Counted from the first letter of the stretch, positions 26,674-36,381 are shown. The stretch: 64,000 nt of DNA from Pseudomonas bubulae (GCF_900618535.1 NZ_UYJA01000002.1:186001-250000), one strand, 5' to 3'. Notes: a model not told the origin generated them from the sequence alone. Numbers and translations are program-made.

Positions 26674-28002
26674 CTAAACCTGCGGGATTTTTCGCGGTGC
26701 CATGAAGTACATCCACACTAACGCAATGAAGTACATCGCTGGAATCATGGTGAACAGCAAGGTGTAATTATTGTTGGTGACCGTCAGCACATAGCCCACG
26801 AACTGGGTCATAAACATCCCGCCGATCGCAGCGCACATGCCGCCAAAGCCGAACACGGTGCCCATCATATGTTTGGGCGTGTAGTCCATCACCATGCTCC
26901 ACACGTTGGCCGTCCAGGCCTGGTGCGCACCTAGGGCCAGGGCAATGGCGCCCACGGCGACCCACAGCTGGCTGGAGCCTGCGGCCATGACCACGCCGAT
27001 GATGCTGATGGCACACAACAGCATCGACACCAGGCGCGCCTTGACTGCCGCCATGCCGCGTTTGATCAGAACCGATGACAGGATCCCGCCGCCCACACTG
27101 CCGAAATCGGCAGTGATGTAGATGATGATCAGCGGGATGCCCATTTGCGTCACGCTGATGCCCAGGTTGTATTGCTGGTTCAGGAACGGCGGCAGCCAGT
27201 ACAGGTAGAACCAGAACACCGGTGCCGTCATGGCGTAGGACAAGGCGAATGCCCATGTGCCGCGCATCTTGAGGATGGTGCCGAACGAGACGGTGGTTTG
27301 CTCAGGCTCTTTCTCTTGTTGGATGTAGTCCAGCTCGGCCTTGGTGACGGTCGGGTGCTCTTCCGGGTTGTAGTACTTCAAACCCCAGAAGATCAGCCAG
27401 ATACCGCCCAAGGCTGCCATGCACAAAAAGGCCGCCTGCCAGCCCCACACATGCAGTACCAGCGGCAACATCATCGGCGTGAACATGGCGCCTACGTTGG
27501 TGCCGGCGTTGAAGATGCCGCTGGCCACGGCGCGCTCGCTGGCCGGGAACCACAGGCGCGTGGTTTTTACGCAGGCCGGGTAATTGGCGGCTTCAGTGAT
27601 GCCGAGGATAAAGCGGCAGATCATAAAGCCCACCGCCGAAGTGGCCAGGCCATGGGCGCCGGTGGCCAGGCTCCACAGCAACACGGCGCAGAAGAACACG
27701 CGCTTGACCCCGACACGGTCGATCAGTCGGCCTTGCAGCACGAAGCCGATGGCGTAGCCCACCTGAAACCAGAAGTTGATGTTGGCGTAATCCATCGCCG
27801 TCCAGCTCATCTCCTTGGCCAGGATCGGTTGCATTACGCCCAGGGCAGCACGGTCGATAAAGTTGAGGGTGGTGGCGAAAAACACCAGTGCGAGCATGCC
27901 CCAACGGGTTTTGCCAGTCGCCAGGGTGCCGCGAATCTTGTCACCGATTCCTGCGTTTGGAGCATGGGCAGAAGTGGTGCGTGCAGTCGGAGAAGGGACC
28001 AT
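26674..28002 (-). CDS. MFS transporter, probable shikimate-pathway or hydroaromatic acid importer
   Basis: A 442-aa major facilitator protein with about 12 hydrophobic segments, resembling the anion:cation symporter group (GudP/ExuT-like). The segment GRLIDRVGVKRVFF matches the MFS loop 2-3 motif, and RFILGITEAANYPACVKTTRLWFP is typical of that group. It is divergent from quiC, which converts 3-dehydroshikimate, so it may bring in quinate, shikimate or dehydroshikimate. A homologous MFS-quiC-TetR order occurs in other Pseudomonas. The substrate is inferred from context. Confidence 0.8.
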   Translation of the reverse strand: MVPSPTARTTSAHAPNAGIGDKIRGTLATGKTRWGMLALVFFATTLNFIDRAALGVMQPILAKEMSWTAMDYANINFWFQVGYAIGFVLQGRLIDRVGVKRVFFCAVLLWSLATGAHGLATSAVGFMICRFILGITEAANYPACVKTTRLWFPASERAVASGIFNAGTNVGAMFTPMMLPLVLHVWGWQAAFLCMAALGGIWLIFWGLKYYNPEEHPTVTKAELDYIQQEKEPEQTTVSFGTILKMRGTWAFALSYAMTAPVFWFYLYWLPPFLNQQYNLGISVTQMGIPLIIIYITADFGSVGGGILSSVLIKRGMAAVKARLVSMLLCAISIIGVVMAAGSSQLWVAVGAIALALGAHQAWTANVWSMVMDYTPKHMMGTVFGFGGMCAAIGGMFMTQFVGYVLTVTNNNYTLLFTMIPAMYFIALVWMYFMAPRKIPQV

Positions 28003-28139
28003 GGATGTTTACCCGTTTCTTGGAATTTTTATGTGGTGTTGCACAACAAGTGACGCAGGGAGTACGGGCTTGATGGTGGCGAGTGGACAAAAAGTCGTCA
28101 ATTCAAGATAGGCCATATTGTTCGATAATCGCACGCAAA

Positions 28140-28153
28140 ACTAACCGGTTGGT
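28140..28153. promoter_or_regulatory. Candidate TetR-type operator between the MFS gene and quiC
   Basis: The palindrome centred between 28146 and 28147 reads ACTAACCGGTTGGT, with a single mismatched pair around the core AACCGGTT. This is a common form for TetR-family operators. It lies between the divergent MFS and quiC starts, so one repressor could control both. The obvious candidate is the TetR protein encoded at 30225. Confidence 0.55.
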
Positions 28154-28246
28154 ACAGATTGGTTGCTCAATAATAGGGCGCCCTTAATAATCAAGCCATT
28201 AAGAAATGCCGTCGCCTGCAGGCTGCGCCAATCCTGGGAGTTATAA

Positions 28247-30157
28247 ATGAAGCGTTCGATCGCCACGGTTTCCTTGAGCGGCACCCTGCCGGAAAAGCTC
28301 GATGCCATTGCGGCGGCAGGTTTTGACGGGGTCGAAATTTTTGAAAACGACCTGCTGTATTATGACGGCAGCCCCCGAGAGGTGCGTCAGATATGTACCG
28401 ATCTGGGGTTGGAAATAAGCCTGTTTCAGCCGTTTCGTGATTTTGAAGGCTGCCGCCGCGATCGTTTGGCCCGCAACCTCGACCGCGCCGAACGCAAGTT
28501 TGACCTGATGCAGGAGCTGGGCACCGATCTGGTGCTGGTGTGCAGCAATGCCGCAACGGATTCGGTGGGTGACCGGCAGATTCTGCTCGATGACCTGAGC
28601 CTGCTCGCCGAGCGCGCCGGGGCGCGCAATCTGCGTATTGGTTACGAAGCCCTGGCCTGGGGCCGTCATGTCAACACCTGGCAACAGGTCTGGGACCTGG
28701 TGCGCGAGGTCGATCACCCCAACCTCGGCGTATTGCTCGACAGCTTCCACACCCTGTCCCTCAAGGGTGACCCGAGTGGCATTGCGCAGATTCCCGGTGA
28801 CAAAATCTTCTTTGTACAGATGGCAGACGCCCCGATTCTGGCGATGGATGTGCTGGAGTGGAGCCGTCACTTCCGCTGTTTCCCGGGGCAGGGCGAGTTC
28901 GATCTGCCAGGCTTCCTGGCACCGATCATACAAAGTGGCTACACCGGGCCGCTGTCGCTGGAGATCTTCAACGACGGTTTTCGCGCCGCTCCGCCCCGCG
29001 CCAATGCGGCCGATGGCTTGCGTTCGTTGCTGTATCTGGAAGAGAAAACCCGCGAGCGGCTTGCCCTGCAAAATGCCCCGGTCGCTACCTTGGAGCCATT
29101 GTTCGCCCCGCCCGCTGCCAGCCCGTACGACGGCATCGAGTTTCTCGAATTTGCCGTGGATGAAAGCCAGGGCGCGCAACTGACCCACTGGCTCGAGCGA
29201 CTGGGTTTCAGCAAGGCCGGGCAGCACCGCTCAAAAAATGTGAGCTTGCTGCGCCAGGGTGATATCAACCTGATCCTCAACGCCGAACCCTATTCTTTTG
29301 CCCATAACTTTTTTGAGGCCCACGGTCCATCTTTATGTGCCACTGCCATTCGGGTGCAAGACAGTGCCAGCGCACTGGCCCGTGCCGTGGCCTACAAGGG
29401 GCAGCCTTATCGCGGGCTGGTCGGCCCTAACGAACTGGAGCTGGCGGCAGTGCGTGCGCCCGATGGCAGCCTGATTTATCTGGTGGACAAAGACGCTACC
29501 GGCAAGCCGTTGTATGAATCTGACTTCAACCTCACGTCAGCCCCATCACCCCAGGGCGGCCTTAAACGCATCGATCATATGGCGATGGCATTACCCGCCG
29601 ACAGCCTCGACAGCTGGGTACTGTTCTATAAGAGCCTGCTGGATTTCGAAGCCGATGACGAAGTGGTGCTCCCCGACCCCTATGGTCTGGTAAAGAGCCG
29701 CGCGCTGCGTAGCCGTTGCAGCTCGATTCGCTTGCCGCTGAACATTTCCGAAAACAGAAACACCGCGATCTCACATGCTCTGTCGAGTTATCGCGGCTCG
29801 GGTGTGCACCATATCGCCTTTGAGTGTGACGACCTGTTCGCCGAAGTCAGTCGCGCCAAAGCCGCAGGCGTGCCGCTGCTGGATATCCCGCTCAATTATT
29901 ACGACGACCTGGCTGCACGCTTCGATTTCGATGACGAATTCCTGAGCAAACTGGCCTATTTCAACGTGCTGTATGACCGCGATGCCCAGGGTGGCGAGCT
30001 GTTTCATGTGTACACCGAGGCGTTTGAAGGGCGGTTTTTCTTCGAGCTGCTGCAACGCAAAAATGGCTATGCCGGGTATGGCGCGGCGAACGTTGCGGTG
30101 CGCCTGGCGGCGATGGCCAAGTCACGCAGTGGTGCGGTGCGTCAGGCAAAGTTGTAG
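28247..30157 (+). CDS. quiC: 3-Dehydroshikimate dehydratase QuiC (isomerase/HPPD-like fusion)
   Basis: A 636-aa two-domain enzyme. Residues ~1-275 form a xylose-isomerase-like TIM barrel (ATVSLSGTLPEKLDAIAAAG, later GRHVNTWQQVWDL and LLDSFHTL). It converts 3-dehydroshikimate to protocatechuate, and the metal-binding His, Glu and Asp residues of the barrel appear present. Residues ~295-600 resemble 4-hydroxyphenylpyruvate dioxygenase, with HMAMALPADSLDSWVLFY and VHHIAFECDDL. The fusion is known in Pseudomonas QuiC. It feeds protocatechuate to the pcaHG products nearby and is divergent from the MFS transporter. Length and domain order match the family. Confidence 0.92.
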   Translation: MKRSIATVSLSGTLPEKLDAIAAAGFDGVEIFENDLLYYDGSPREVRQICTDLGLEISLFQPFRDFEGCRRDRLARNLDRAERKFDLMQELGTDLVLVCSNAATDSVGDRQILLDDLSLLAERAGARNLRIGYEALAWGRHVNTWQQVWDLVREVDHPNLGVLLDSFHTLSLKGDPSGIAQIPGDKIFFVQMADAPILAMDVLEWSRHFRCFPGQGEFDLPGFLAPIIQSGYTGPLSLEIFNDGFRAAPPRANAADGLRSLLYLEEKTRERLALQNAPVATLEPLFAPPAASPYDGIEFLEFAVDESQGAQLTHWLERLGFSKAGQHRSKNVSLLRQGDINLILNAEPYSFAHNFFEAHGPSLCATAIRVQDSASALARAVAYKGQPYRGLVGPNELELAAVRAPDGSLIYLVDKDATGKPLYESDFNLTSAPSPQGGLKRIDHMAMALPADSLDSWVLFYKSLLDFEADDEVVLPDPYGLVKSRALRSRCSSIRLPLNISENRNTAISHALSSYRGSGVHHIAFECDDLFAEVSRAKAAGVPLLDIPLNYYDDLAARFDFDDEFLSKLAYFNVLYDRDAQGGELFHVYTEAFEGRFFFELLQRKNGYAGYGAANVAVRLAAMAKSRSGAVRQAKL

Positions 30158-30224
30158 GGCGACTTCCTTCATGGGGCGGGGCGCCCCATAATCCCGGGCA
30201 CTCCAACCTGGCCGTGAGCCTTAA

Positions 30225-30902
30225 ATGACCAATACTCCAGAAGTCGATACCGGCGCCACGGCACCGCTAGTCGAACCGCGCAAAAGCCGTAAGAACAACC
30301 CTGAAAAGACCCGGGAAAATATCCTGCAAGAAGCCATTGTCGAGTTCGTCGAACAAGGCCTGGCGGGGGCGCGGGTGGATGCGATTGCCGAGCGCACTAA
30401 AACCTCCAAGCGCATGATCTATTACTACTTCACCAGCAAGGAGCAACTCTACGTCGAGGTGCTGGAGAAGTTGTACGGCGAAATCCGCAGCATCGAAAGC
30501 TGCTTGAATCTGGATCAGCTTGAGCCGGTTCTGGCGATTCAACGACTGGTGGAATTCACCTTCGACCACCACGACATGAATGCGGATTTTGTGCGTATCG
30601 TCAGCATCGAAAATATCCACAAGGGCGAGTACATCAAGCGCTCCGAAGGCATCAAGGCCATGAACGACACGATCGTGCAGGCACTTGAAAACATCCTGCA
30701 GCGCGGGGTTGAACAACGGGTGTTCCGTGCCGGGCTCAACCCGCTGGATGTGCATTTGCTGGTCAGCTCATTCTGTTTTTACCGCGTATCAAATCGCTAC
30801 ACCCTGGGTGAAATTTTCCAGGTCGACTTCTCTGATCTGCAGGTCAAGCAGCGTCAGCGCGACATGATGTGTGATGCCGTATTGCGCTATTTGCAGGCGT
30901 GA
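30225..30902 (+). CDS. TetR-family regulator of the quiC/transporter region
   Basis: A 225-aa regulator. The helix-turn-helix (ARVDAIAERTKTSKRMIYYYF) is at about residues 45-66, after a basic, unstructured N-terminal tail of 25 residues. The C-terminal ~150 residues are the ligand-binding, dimerisation domain, of the kind seen in regulators of aromatic catabolism. It follows quiC by 67 bp on the same strand and is likely to regulate quiC and the divergent transporter genes through the palindrome at 28140. The ligand is unknown; quinate, shikimate or an intermediate are candidates. Confidence 0.82.
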   Translation: MTNTPEVDTGATAPLVEPRKSRKNNPEKTRENILQEAIVEFVEQGLAGARVDAIAERTKTSKRMIYYYFTSKEQLYVEVLEKLYGEIRSIESCLNLDQLEPVLAIQRLVEFTFDHHDMNADFVRIVSIENIHKGEYIKRSEGIKAMNDTIVQALENILQRGVEQRVFRAGLNPLDVHLLVSSFCFYRVSNRYTLGEIFQVDFSDLQVKQRQRDMMCDAVLRYLQA

Positions 30903-30941
30903 ACAGGCGGCACACTTTGTACTAATGAAACACAATACCAA

Positions 30942-30960
30942 TTGAAAATCATTCTCGACA
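30942..30960. promoter_or_regulatory. Candidate Fur box upstream of hasI
   Basis: TGAAAATCATTCTCG matches the 15-base Fur consensus TGATAATCATTATCA at 12 positions. It lies about 45-65 bp before the hasI start, so Fe-Fur should repress the sigma factor and, through it, the has operon. Confidence 0.75.
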
Positions 30961-31005
30961 AAAAGTAAGATAGCGGCCCCTTTCCTTCATGCTCAGGGAG
31001 TCGGT

Positions 31006-31512
31006 TTGTTGGATACGGATCTCAAGGGCTTGTTCCTCAAGCATGCCAGTACCCTGCGCGGGTATCTGGCGCGCAAGGTACGAGACCCACAGCTGGCCGC
31101 GGACCTGGTGCAGGAAAGTTTTCTGCGCATGGCCGAGCGTGACCGCAAAGAGCACATCGACAACTCCCCCGGTTACCTCTATCGCATTGCTGGCAACCTG
31201 CTGGTCGATCACATTCGTCAGGAAACCCGGCGCAAGACCGATACGGTCCCCCATGAAGCACTGGCCGAAATCGAAGACGAAATGGCAGGGCTGGAGGCCC
31301 AGGCGATGGCTGAACAACAGCGCATGGCTCTAAAGCAGGCATTGTCCGAATTGCCCGAACGCACCCAGGAAATCTTCCGTCTCAACCGCATCGAGGGCAT
31401 GACCCATGCTCAAGTTGCGCGCCATCTTGAAATTTCCGACAGCTCAGTGCAGAAGCATCTGTCGAAAGCTTTGGCTTACGTCATGCAGCGTCTACAAGAG
31501 CCCGAGAAATAA
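31006..31512 (+). CDS. hasI: ECF sigma factor HasI
   Basis: A 168-aa ECF (FecI/FpvI-like) sigma factor. Region 2 is KVRDPQLAADLVQESFLRMAE and region 4 carries ELPERTQEIFRLNRIEGMTHAQVARHLEIS. It directs RNA polymerase to iron/haem uptake promoters, and its position in front of hasS and hasR identifies it as HasI. The likely start is TTG 31006 with AGGGAG at a good distance upstream, though a TTG follows as the next codon. A Fur-type box lies upstream. The next gene encodes its anti-sigma partner. Confidence 0.9.
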   Translation: MLDTDLKGLFLKHASTLRGYLARKVRDPQLAADLVQESFLRMAERDRKEHIDNSPGYLYRIAGNLLVDHIRQETRRKTDTVPHEALAEIEDEMAGLEAQAMAEQQRMALKQALSELPERTQEIFRLNRIEGMTHAQVARHLEISDSSVQKHLSKALAYVMQRLQEPEK

Positions 31513-31601
31513 CTTTCAAATATGTGGATGAACGGCTTACTGAGTTTTAGCCGGCGAGACGTCACTGCTTATATATAACGAGAAATAGAGATTCACACCT
31601 G

Positions 31602-32600
31602 ATGAGCCAAGGCCCCGAACAGCAGAGCATTACTGAAGCGGCCGCCGAGTGGGCGGTGCGTCTGCACGCGGGTGCGTTGAGCGAGGAGGCGCAGGCGCAG
31701 CTGGAGCAGTGGCTGGCGGCCGATAAGCGCCATCCAGAGGCCTTGCGCTTTGCCGAGCAGACCTGGGCAGCGCTGGGGGATTTGGCGCTGGAGCCGCGGC
31801 CTGTTGCCCATCGCCAGCGACCAGCAGAAGCCCGACCCGCGCCTGTGAGCCGACGTCGACGGCCGTTGCGCTGGGCCGGACGTGCTGCAGTGCTGTCGTT
31901 GGTAGTCGCAGTTGGCTGGTTTAGCGGCCCGACGATACTGATACAGATGCAGGCCGACTACCGCACAGGTGCGGGAGAAATCCGCACGGTTCAGCTCGAC
32001 GACGGCAGCTCGGTACAGCTGGATGCCTCCAGTGCCATCAGCATCGACTACGACACTGGCGAGCGGCGTATCAGCCTGCTGGCGGGTTCGGCGGTGTTTG
32101 ACGTGGCGCCCATGGACGAAGCCGAAACCCGGCCTTTTGTGGTGCAAAGTGCGGGCGGGCGTACCCGAGCGCTGGGCACGCAATTTGTGGTGGGCCGCGA
32201 AAGCCGCGATCAGGCCTGGGTCGGCGTGTTGCAACACAGCGTTGCCGTGAGCCTGCAAACGCCGCCGGCCCAAGGCGCAGCGCAGCAAACCCTTGAGGAG
32301 GGCCAGAGCGCCCGCTACAGCGCAGCGCAGGGTGTAGAAAAACTGCCCGGTTTCGACTTGAGCGCAGCCACCAGCTGGCGCCGTGGTGTGCTGGTATTTG
32401 ACCGCCAGCCATTGGGCCATGTGATCGAGCAGCTCAACCGCTATCGCCCCGGCCAGATCATCTTGGCCAACCCGGCCCTGGCCAGTCGACAGGTCAGCGG
32501 CGTATTCCGCCTCGAAATGCTCGACAGCGCCCTGCACACCCTTACCCAGGAGTTGCAGGTGCAGCGCGTCGAACTGGCGGGCGTGAGCCTGGTGTATTGA
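31602..32600 (+). CDS. hasS: FecR-like anti-sigma factor HasS
   Basis: A 332-aa inner-membrane regulator. A cytoplasmic FecR N-terminus (AAEWAVRLHAGALSEEAQAQLEQWLAADKRH) is followed by one membrane segment (about residues 88-106) and a periplasmic FecR domain with TVQLDDGSSVQLDASSAI and FVVQSAGGRTRALGTQFVV. It holds HasI inactive until HasR, bound to haem-loaded HasA, signals through the periplasm. The order hasI-hasS-hasR is that of Serratia and Pseudomonas has loci. It starts at ATG 31602. Confidence 0.88.
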   Translation: MSQGPEQQSITEAAAEWAVRLHAGALSEEAQAQLEQWLAADKRHPEALRFAEQTWAALGDLALEPRPVAHRQRPAEARPAPVSRRRRPLRWAGRAAVLSLVVAVGWFSGPTILIQMQADYRTGAGEIRTVQLDDGSSVQLDASSAISIDYDTGERRISLLAGSAVFDVAPMDEAETRPFVVQSAGGRTRALGTQFVVGRESRDQAWVGVLQHSVAVSLQTPPAQGAAQQTLEEGQSARYSAAQGVEKLPGFDLSAATSWRRGVLVFDRQPLGHVIEQLNRYRPGQIILANPALASRQVSGVFRLEMLDSALHTLTQELQVQRVELAGVSLVY

Positions 32601-32728
32601 GCCACCACAAAGCTCTGCAGCGCTTTTTGAAAATTAATCGCAAAAACCTTTACTGACTTTTCCCCCATCTTACGTCTTGCTATTGAGATTCATTCGCAAA
32701 GCAGCTCGTAAGCCTGGGGAAAATAAAA

Positions 32729-35500
32729 ATGATGGGTAGTCAGCGCAAAGGGGTGCAATCCGCAAGTCGGTTAGCCTTTGCAGTTCATGTCGGGATTGTC
32801 GCCCTGTTGGCGGCGCAAATGCCGGTGCAGGCCGCAGAAAAAGTCAGCAGCGCCGTTCAGCAAGAATTTATCGCCTTCCATATTCCGGCCCAGCCGCTGG
32901 ACAAGGCCGTGCTGATCTTCGCCGAACAGGCGGGCCTGCAAGTGCTGTTTGACAGCCAGATGCTGCGCGGCCTGAGCTCCGTGGCGCTGAATGGCGACCT
33001 TGGCGTGCAGGAAGGCCTGGCGCGCTTGCTGGGCAACAACCCGGTGGAATATCGCTTTACCGGCGAACGGCAGATCACCCTGACCCGCGTCAGCGGCGAA
33101 CACAACGGCGCCCTGGCCCTGGGCACCACCTCGGTGACGGCCAGTGAGGGTAATACGGCGGATTGGGTTTATCAGACGCCTGAAGGGGTGTCCGTGATTA
33201 CCAGCGAGCAAATCAACAAGCGCGCCCCCCGCCACACAGCCGACATGCTCGAAGAAACCCCCGGTGTCTACACCGCAGTAGACCAACGCGACCCAGGCTT
33301 GTCGGCCAATATCCGGGGTCTTCAGGACTATGGCCGGGTCAACATGAACGTTGATGGCATGCGCCAGGACTTCAGCGTCAATGGTCACCAGCATCGCAAC
33401 GGCGTGATGCTGATCGATCCGCAGATGATCTCAAGTATTGAAATTGATAAAGGCACTCAGTCGGGCATGGGCGGTGCTGCAGTACTCGGGGGGATCGCCA
33501 CCTTTAAAACCATCGAAGCCAGTGATTTTTTGAAAAATGGCAAAGAGTTCGGCGGACGTATCCGGGCAGGTAGCGGTATCGGTGAATTGGGCAACGGTAC
33601 TTATTTCAACGGTGGTGGAGTGTTCGCCATTGGAAACGACATTGGCGATGCCTTGTTTGCCTACAGTGAACGACACTTCGGCAACTACCGTAGTGGCCGG
33701 CAAAACGCTGACAACCTGGGGGATGAAATCCGCGTCAAAAAAACTCGCCGCGAAGCCTGGAACAACTGGCTGAACAATGAGGTGGGGGATGCAGGCAGTG
33801 TGACGCGCTCGCAGATGGTCAAGTTCGGCCTCAACCTGCCCAATGATCAGCGTGTACAACTGAGCTATCTGAATACCGACAGCGACAGCAATGATTCATG
33901 GACCTACGCGATCAACAACGAGACGGACTATGACTACGTCCGCCATAGCAAGAACAATCTGGGCACCGCCAACTTCGGGCTGGACTACAGCTTTAATCCC
34001 GACAACGAACTGATCGATTTCAAGGCCAAGCTGTATTACGTCACCACTGAACTGGTGCGTTCCAACGCCGGGCACCAGACAAGCGAAGTAAGGAACAACT
34101 ACGACCCGTACAAGGACTATTTCCGTACCGATACCTGGGGGCTGCAAGGCGAGAACACCTCACGCTTCAACTTCGATACCTACGGTCTTTTGACCTGGAA
34201 TTATGGCCTGGAGATGTACCAGGACACCTTCAAGCCAAAGAGCAATAAAGTTGCGGCCTTGAGTGAAGCGGTAAAACCTTATGTTGATGGTGCCGACCCT
34301 TCTGGCAAACGCACTATGGCCAGCCTGTTCAGCAATCTGGAGTACAACTACAACGACTGGCTGACCCTCAATGGTGGCTTGCGCTATGACCGTTATCGTC
34401 TTGAAGGCAAGACGGGGATGACGCTGTATCGTCAAGAAATCATTCGGTATGAGAATGGTGTGCCGGTGGTTAATCTGGATCCGGCAAAGCGTGTCGAAGA
34501 TACCTACGACCTGGACGAAGAGAGCGGCCAGTTTTCACCGACGTTCGGTCTTGCGATCAAGCCGGGTGTGGACTGGCTTCAGTTGTATGCACGTTGGGGC
34601 AAGGGATGGCGCCCACCGGCGGTGACCGAAGTATTGATGACGGGGCGGCCTCATGGCGGCAATGCCCCTGAACGGGTGTTCCCAAACCCCTTTCTCAAGG
34701 CAGAGGAATCCAGAGACTGGGAAGTCGGCTTCAATATATTTAAAGAGTCGTTATTTTTTAATAATGACCGTCTGGGTATGAAGGTTTCTTATTTTGATAA
34801 CCGAATCAAGAACTTTACGTTTATGCAGTACGGTATCGCGCTGCCTGAAGCATCAAATAATTTTGGTGATCTGGCATACGTTAATAACTTGAATGATACC
34901 CGTTTTAGGGGGCTTGAGTATCAGCTCAACTATGATATGGGGCGTGCGTATACCAATTTAAGCTACACCCATATGATTGGTGCTAACGATTTTTGTGCAA
35001 ATGATCACTATCTTGGGGGCGCCAAAAAAGCCGGAAAAATCCTGAAGAGTTATTTGGAGCGTTATGTAAAGCCGGATGGGACAATGGGCTTTAGAAAAGT
35101 GAGCGAGTATGAGTACCTGGATGATGATAAAAGCAACAGCTACGTCGCGTGCGGCGGGATCATGGGCAGCGCGGCGCATATGCCCGCAGACCGGGGATCT
35201 TTAACCGTTGGTGCACGCTTTCTGGAGCGACGCCTGGACACGGGTATTCGTTTGCGCTATAGCCGCGGTAACGGTGCCGATATGAATGCCCATAACTATT
35301 ACAGTATCGAGCAAGCGACCTGGCCTAAGTACAGTGTGTATGACCTGTATGCCAGTTACTGGCCCACTAATGATGTGAACCTCACGTTAGTGCTGGAGAA
35401 CGCCACTGATGAGGCATATTTCGTTGCCATGGGCGATGCCAATAACTTGAGTTTGGCTCGGGGTCGTACATTGAGCGGAATGCTCGAATACAAATTTTAA
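32729..35500 (+). CDS. hasR: TonB-dependent haem/hemophore receptor HasR
   Basis: A 923-aa outer-membrane receptor. After a signal peptide (~residues 1-35, cleavage near VQAAEKV), residues ~50-120 form the secretin/TonB short N-terminal domain that signals to HasS. A plug follows (SVITSEQINKRAPRHTADMLEETPG), then a 22-strand barrel ending in F (SGMLEYKF). It takes haem from HasA and imports it with TonB. A weaker Fur-like site (about 32683-32697, TGAGATTCATTCGCA) and AATAAAAA across the start may add control. Codons are AT-rich from about 34730 to 35150, in a barrel-loop region with two Cys (FCANDH, YVACGG). Confidence 0.92.
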   Translation: MMGSQRKGVQSASRLAFAVHVGIVALLAAQMPVQAAEKVSSAVQQEFIAFHIPAQPLDKAVLIFAEQAGLQVLFDSQMLRGLSSVALNGDLGVQEGLARLLGNNPVEYRFTGERQITLTRVSGEHNGALALGTTSVTASEGNTADWVYQTPEGVSVITSEQINKRAPRHTADMLEETPGVYTAVDQRDPGLSANIRGLQDYGRVNMNVDGMRQDFSVNGHQHRNGVMLIDPQMISSIEIDKGTQSGMGGAAVLGGIATFKTIEASDFLKNGKEFGGRIRAGSGIGELGNGTYFNGGGVFAIGNDIGDALFAYSERHFGNYRSGRQNADNLGDEIRVKKTRREAWNNWLNNEVGDAGSVTRSQMVKFGLNLPNDQRVQLSYLNTDSDSNDSWTYAINNETDYDYVRHSKNNLGTANFGLDYSFNPDNELIDFKAKLYYVTTELVRSNAGHQTSEVRNNYDPYKDYFRTDTWGLQGENTSRFNFDTYGLLTWNYGLEMYQDTFKPKSNKVAALSEAVKPYVDGADPSGKRTMASLFSNLEYNYNDWLTLNGGLRYDRYRLEGKTGMTLYRQEIIRYENGVPVVNLDPAKRVEDTYDLDEESGQFSPTFGLAIKPGVDWLQLYARWGKGWRPPAVTEVLMTGRPHGGNAPERVFPNPFLKAEESRDWEVGFNIFKESLFFNNDRLGMKVSYFDNRIKNFTFMQYGIALPEASNNFGDLAYVNNLNDTRFRGLEYQLNYDMGRAYTNLSYTHMIGANDFCANDHYLGGAKKAGKILKSYLERYVKPDGTMGFRKVSEYEYLDDDKSNSYVACGGIMGSAAHMPADRGSLTVGARFLERRLDTGIRLRYSRGNGADMNAHNYYSIEQATWPKYSVYDLYASYWPTNDVNLTLVLENATDEAYFVAMGDANNLSLARGRTLSGMLEYKF

Positions 35501-35602
35501 AAAACAGCGATTCTGTCGTTGTTAAAGATTTTGCTCGTATTGAGCAAAAGCACGCAGACGTGTGCAGGTTGTCACTAAATCTATCAATGGAAGAAAGTAA
35601 AT

Positions 35603-36232
35603 ATGACTATCTCAGTAACTTACAACTCTCTGTACGGCGATATTTCGGTTAAGGATGTGTTAAGCGAATGGTCGACCGGTTTCCGCACTGCCGATCATGG
35701 CACAGTGAATACCGGTGGTTTCAACACCGGTGGTCGTGCAATGACAGGCGAGCAGTATGCAACTCAGGGTGCCAATGGTTCGAAATACGCCTTTGTGGCT
35801 GAGAGCAATACGGATAATGGTTTGAACTACGTGTTTAACCCGAAACTGTCTGCGGGCGACAACATGAACCACTACCTGTGGGGCAACCTGGATAACGTGC
35901 AGTTGGGTGAAGTGCTTGGCGGTGGTAAGGGCAGCGACTTTACCTTGGGCGACTACACCGCCTCCTTCAACGGCCTCGACCTGTCTGCCGCCAGCGATGC
36001 CGGCCGTGCGGGCAACGCTGTTCAGGACGTGATCTACGGCCTGATGAAAGGCGACGTATCGGGTCTGGAAGGCGTGCTCAACAACCTGCTGAGCGGGTTC
36101 GGCCTGAGCACCGATTCAACCTTCGACCAACTGGCGGCAGCTGGCCTGGCTCACGCCGATGCACCACTGGCGGCTGATATCAGCCTGGTGGGCGTGCTGG
36201 ATGTGGCTCAGGACTGGGCACTGGCGGCGTAA
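35603..36232 (+). CDS. hasA: Secreted hemophore HasA
   Basis: A 209-aa extracellular haem-binding protein. H32 (TADHGT) and Y76 (NYVFNP) match the two axial haem ligands of HasA, and H90 (NHYLWGNLD) matches the supporting histidine next to the tyrosine. A gap of ~7 residues relative to P. aeruginosa HasA explains the shift of the latter two. There is no N-terminal signal. The C-terminus ends [10 protein letters not shown], the type I secretion signal of the family, and [14 protein letters not shown] is shared with P. aeruginosa HasA. It captures haem outside the cell and hands it to HasR. The secretion genes follow 149 bp later. Confidence 0.95.
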   Translation: MTISVTYNSLYGDISVKDVLSEWSTGFRTADHGTVNTGGFNTGGRAMTGEQYATQGANGSKYAFVAESNTDNGLNYVFNPKLSAGDNMNHYLWGNLDNVQLGEVLGGGKGSDFTLGDYTASFNGLDLSAASDAGRAGNAVQDVIYGLMKGDVSGLEGVLNNLLSGFGLSTDSTFDQLAAAGLAHADAPLAADISLVGVLDVAQDWALAA

Positions 36233-36260
36233 CTCCCGCCCACCTCAGTGAACTCCAATC

Positions 36261-36350
36261 CTGTGGGAGCCGGGCTTGCCCGCGATGGCATCGGCATGGT
36301 CTGGCAGTCAGACCGCGCCGCTTGCATCGCAGGCAAGCCAGCTCCCACAG
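36261..36350. repeat. REP palindrome pair between hasA and hasD
   Basis: CTGTGGGAGCCGGGCTTGCC and the inverse GGCAAGCCAGCTCCCACAG surround a 50-base centre, about 30 bp before hasD. In a transcribed region this hairpin may let hasA message outlive the hasDEF message, helping high hemophore output. Confidence 0.8.
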
Positions 36351-36381
36351 GGTTTTCGGCCCATATCCTCGGAACCTTTCC

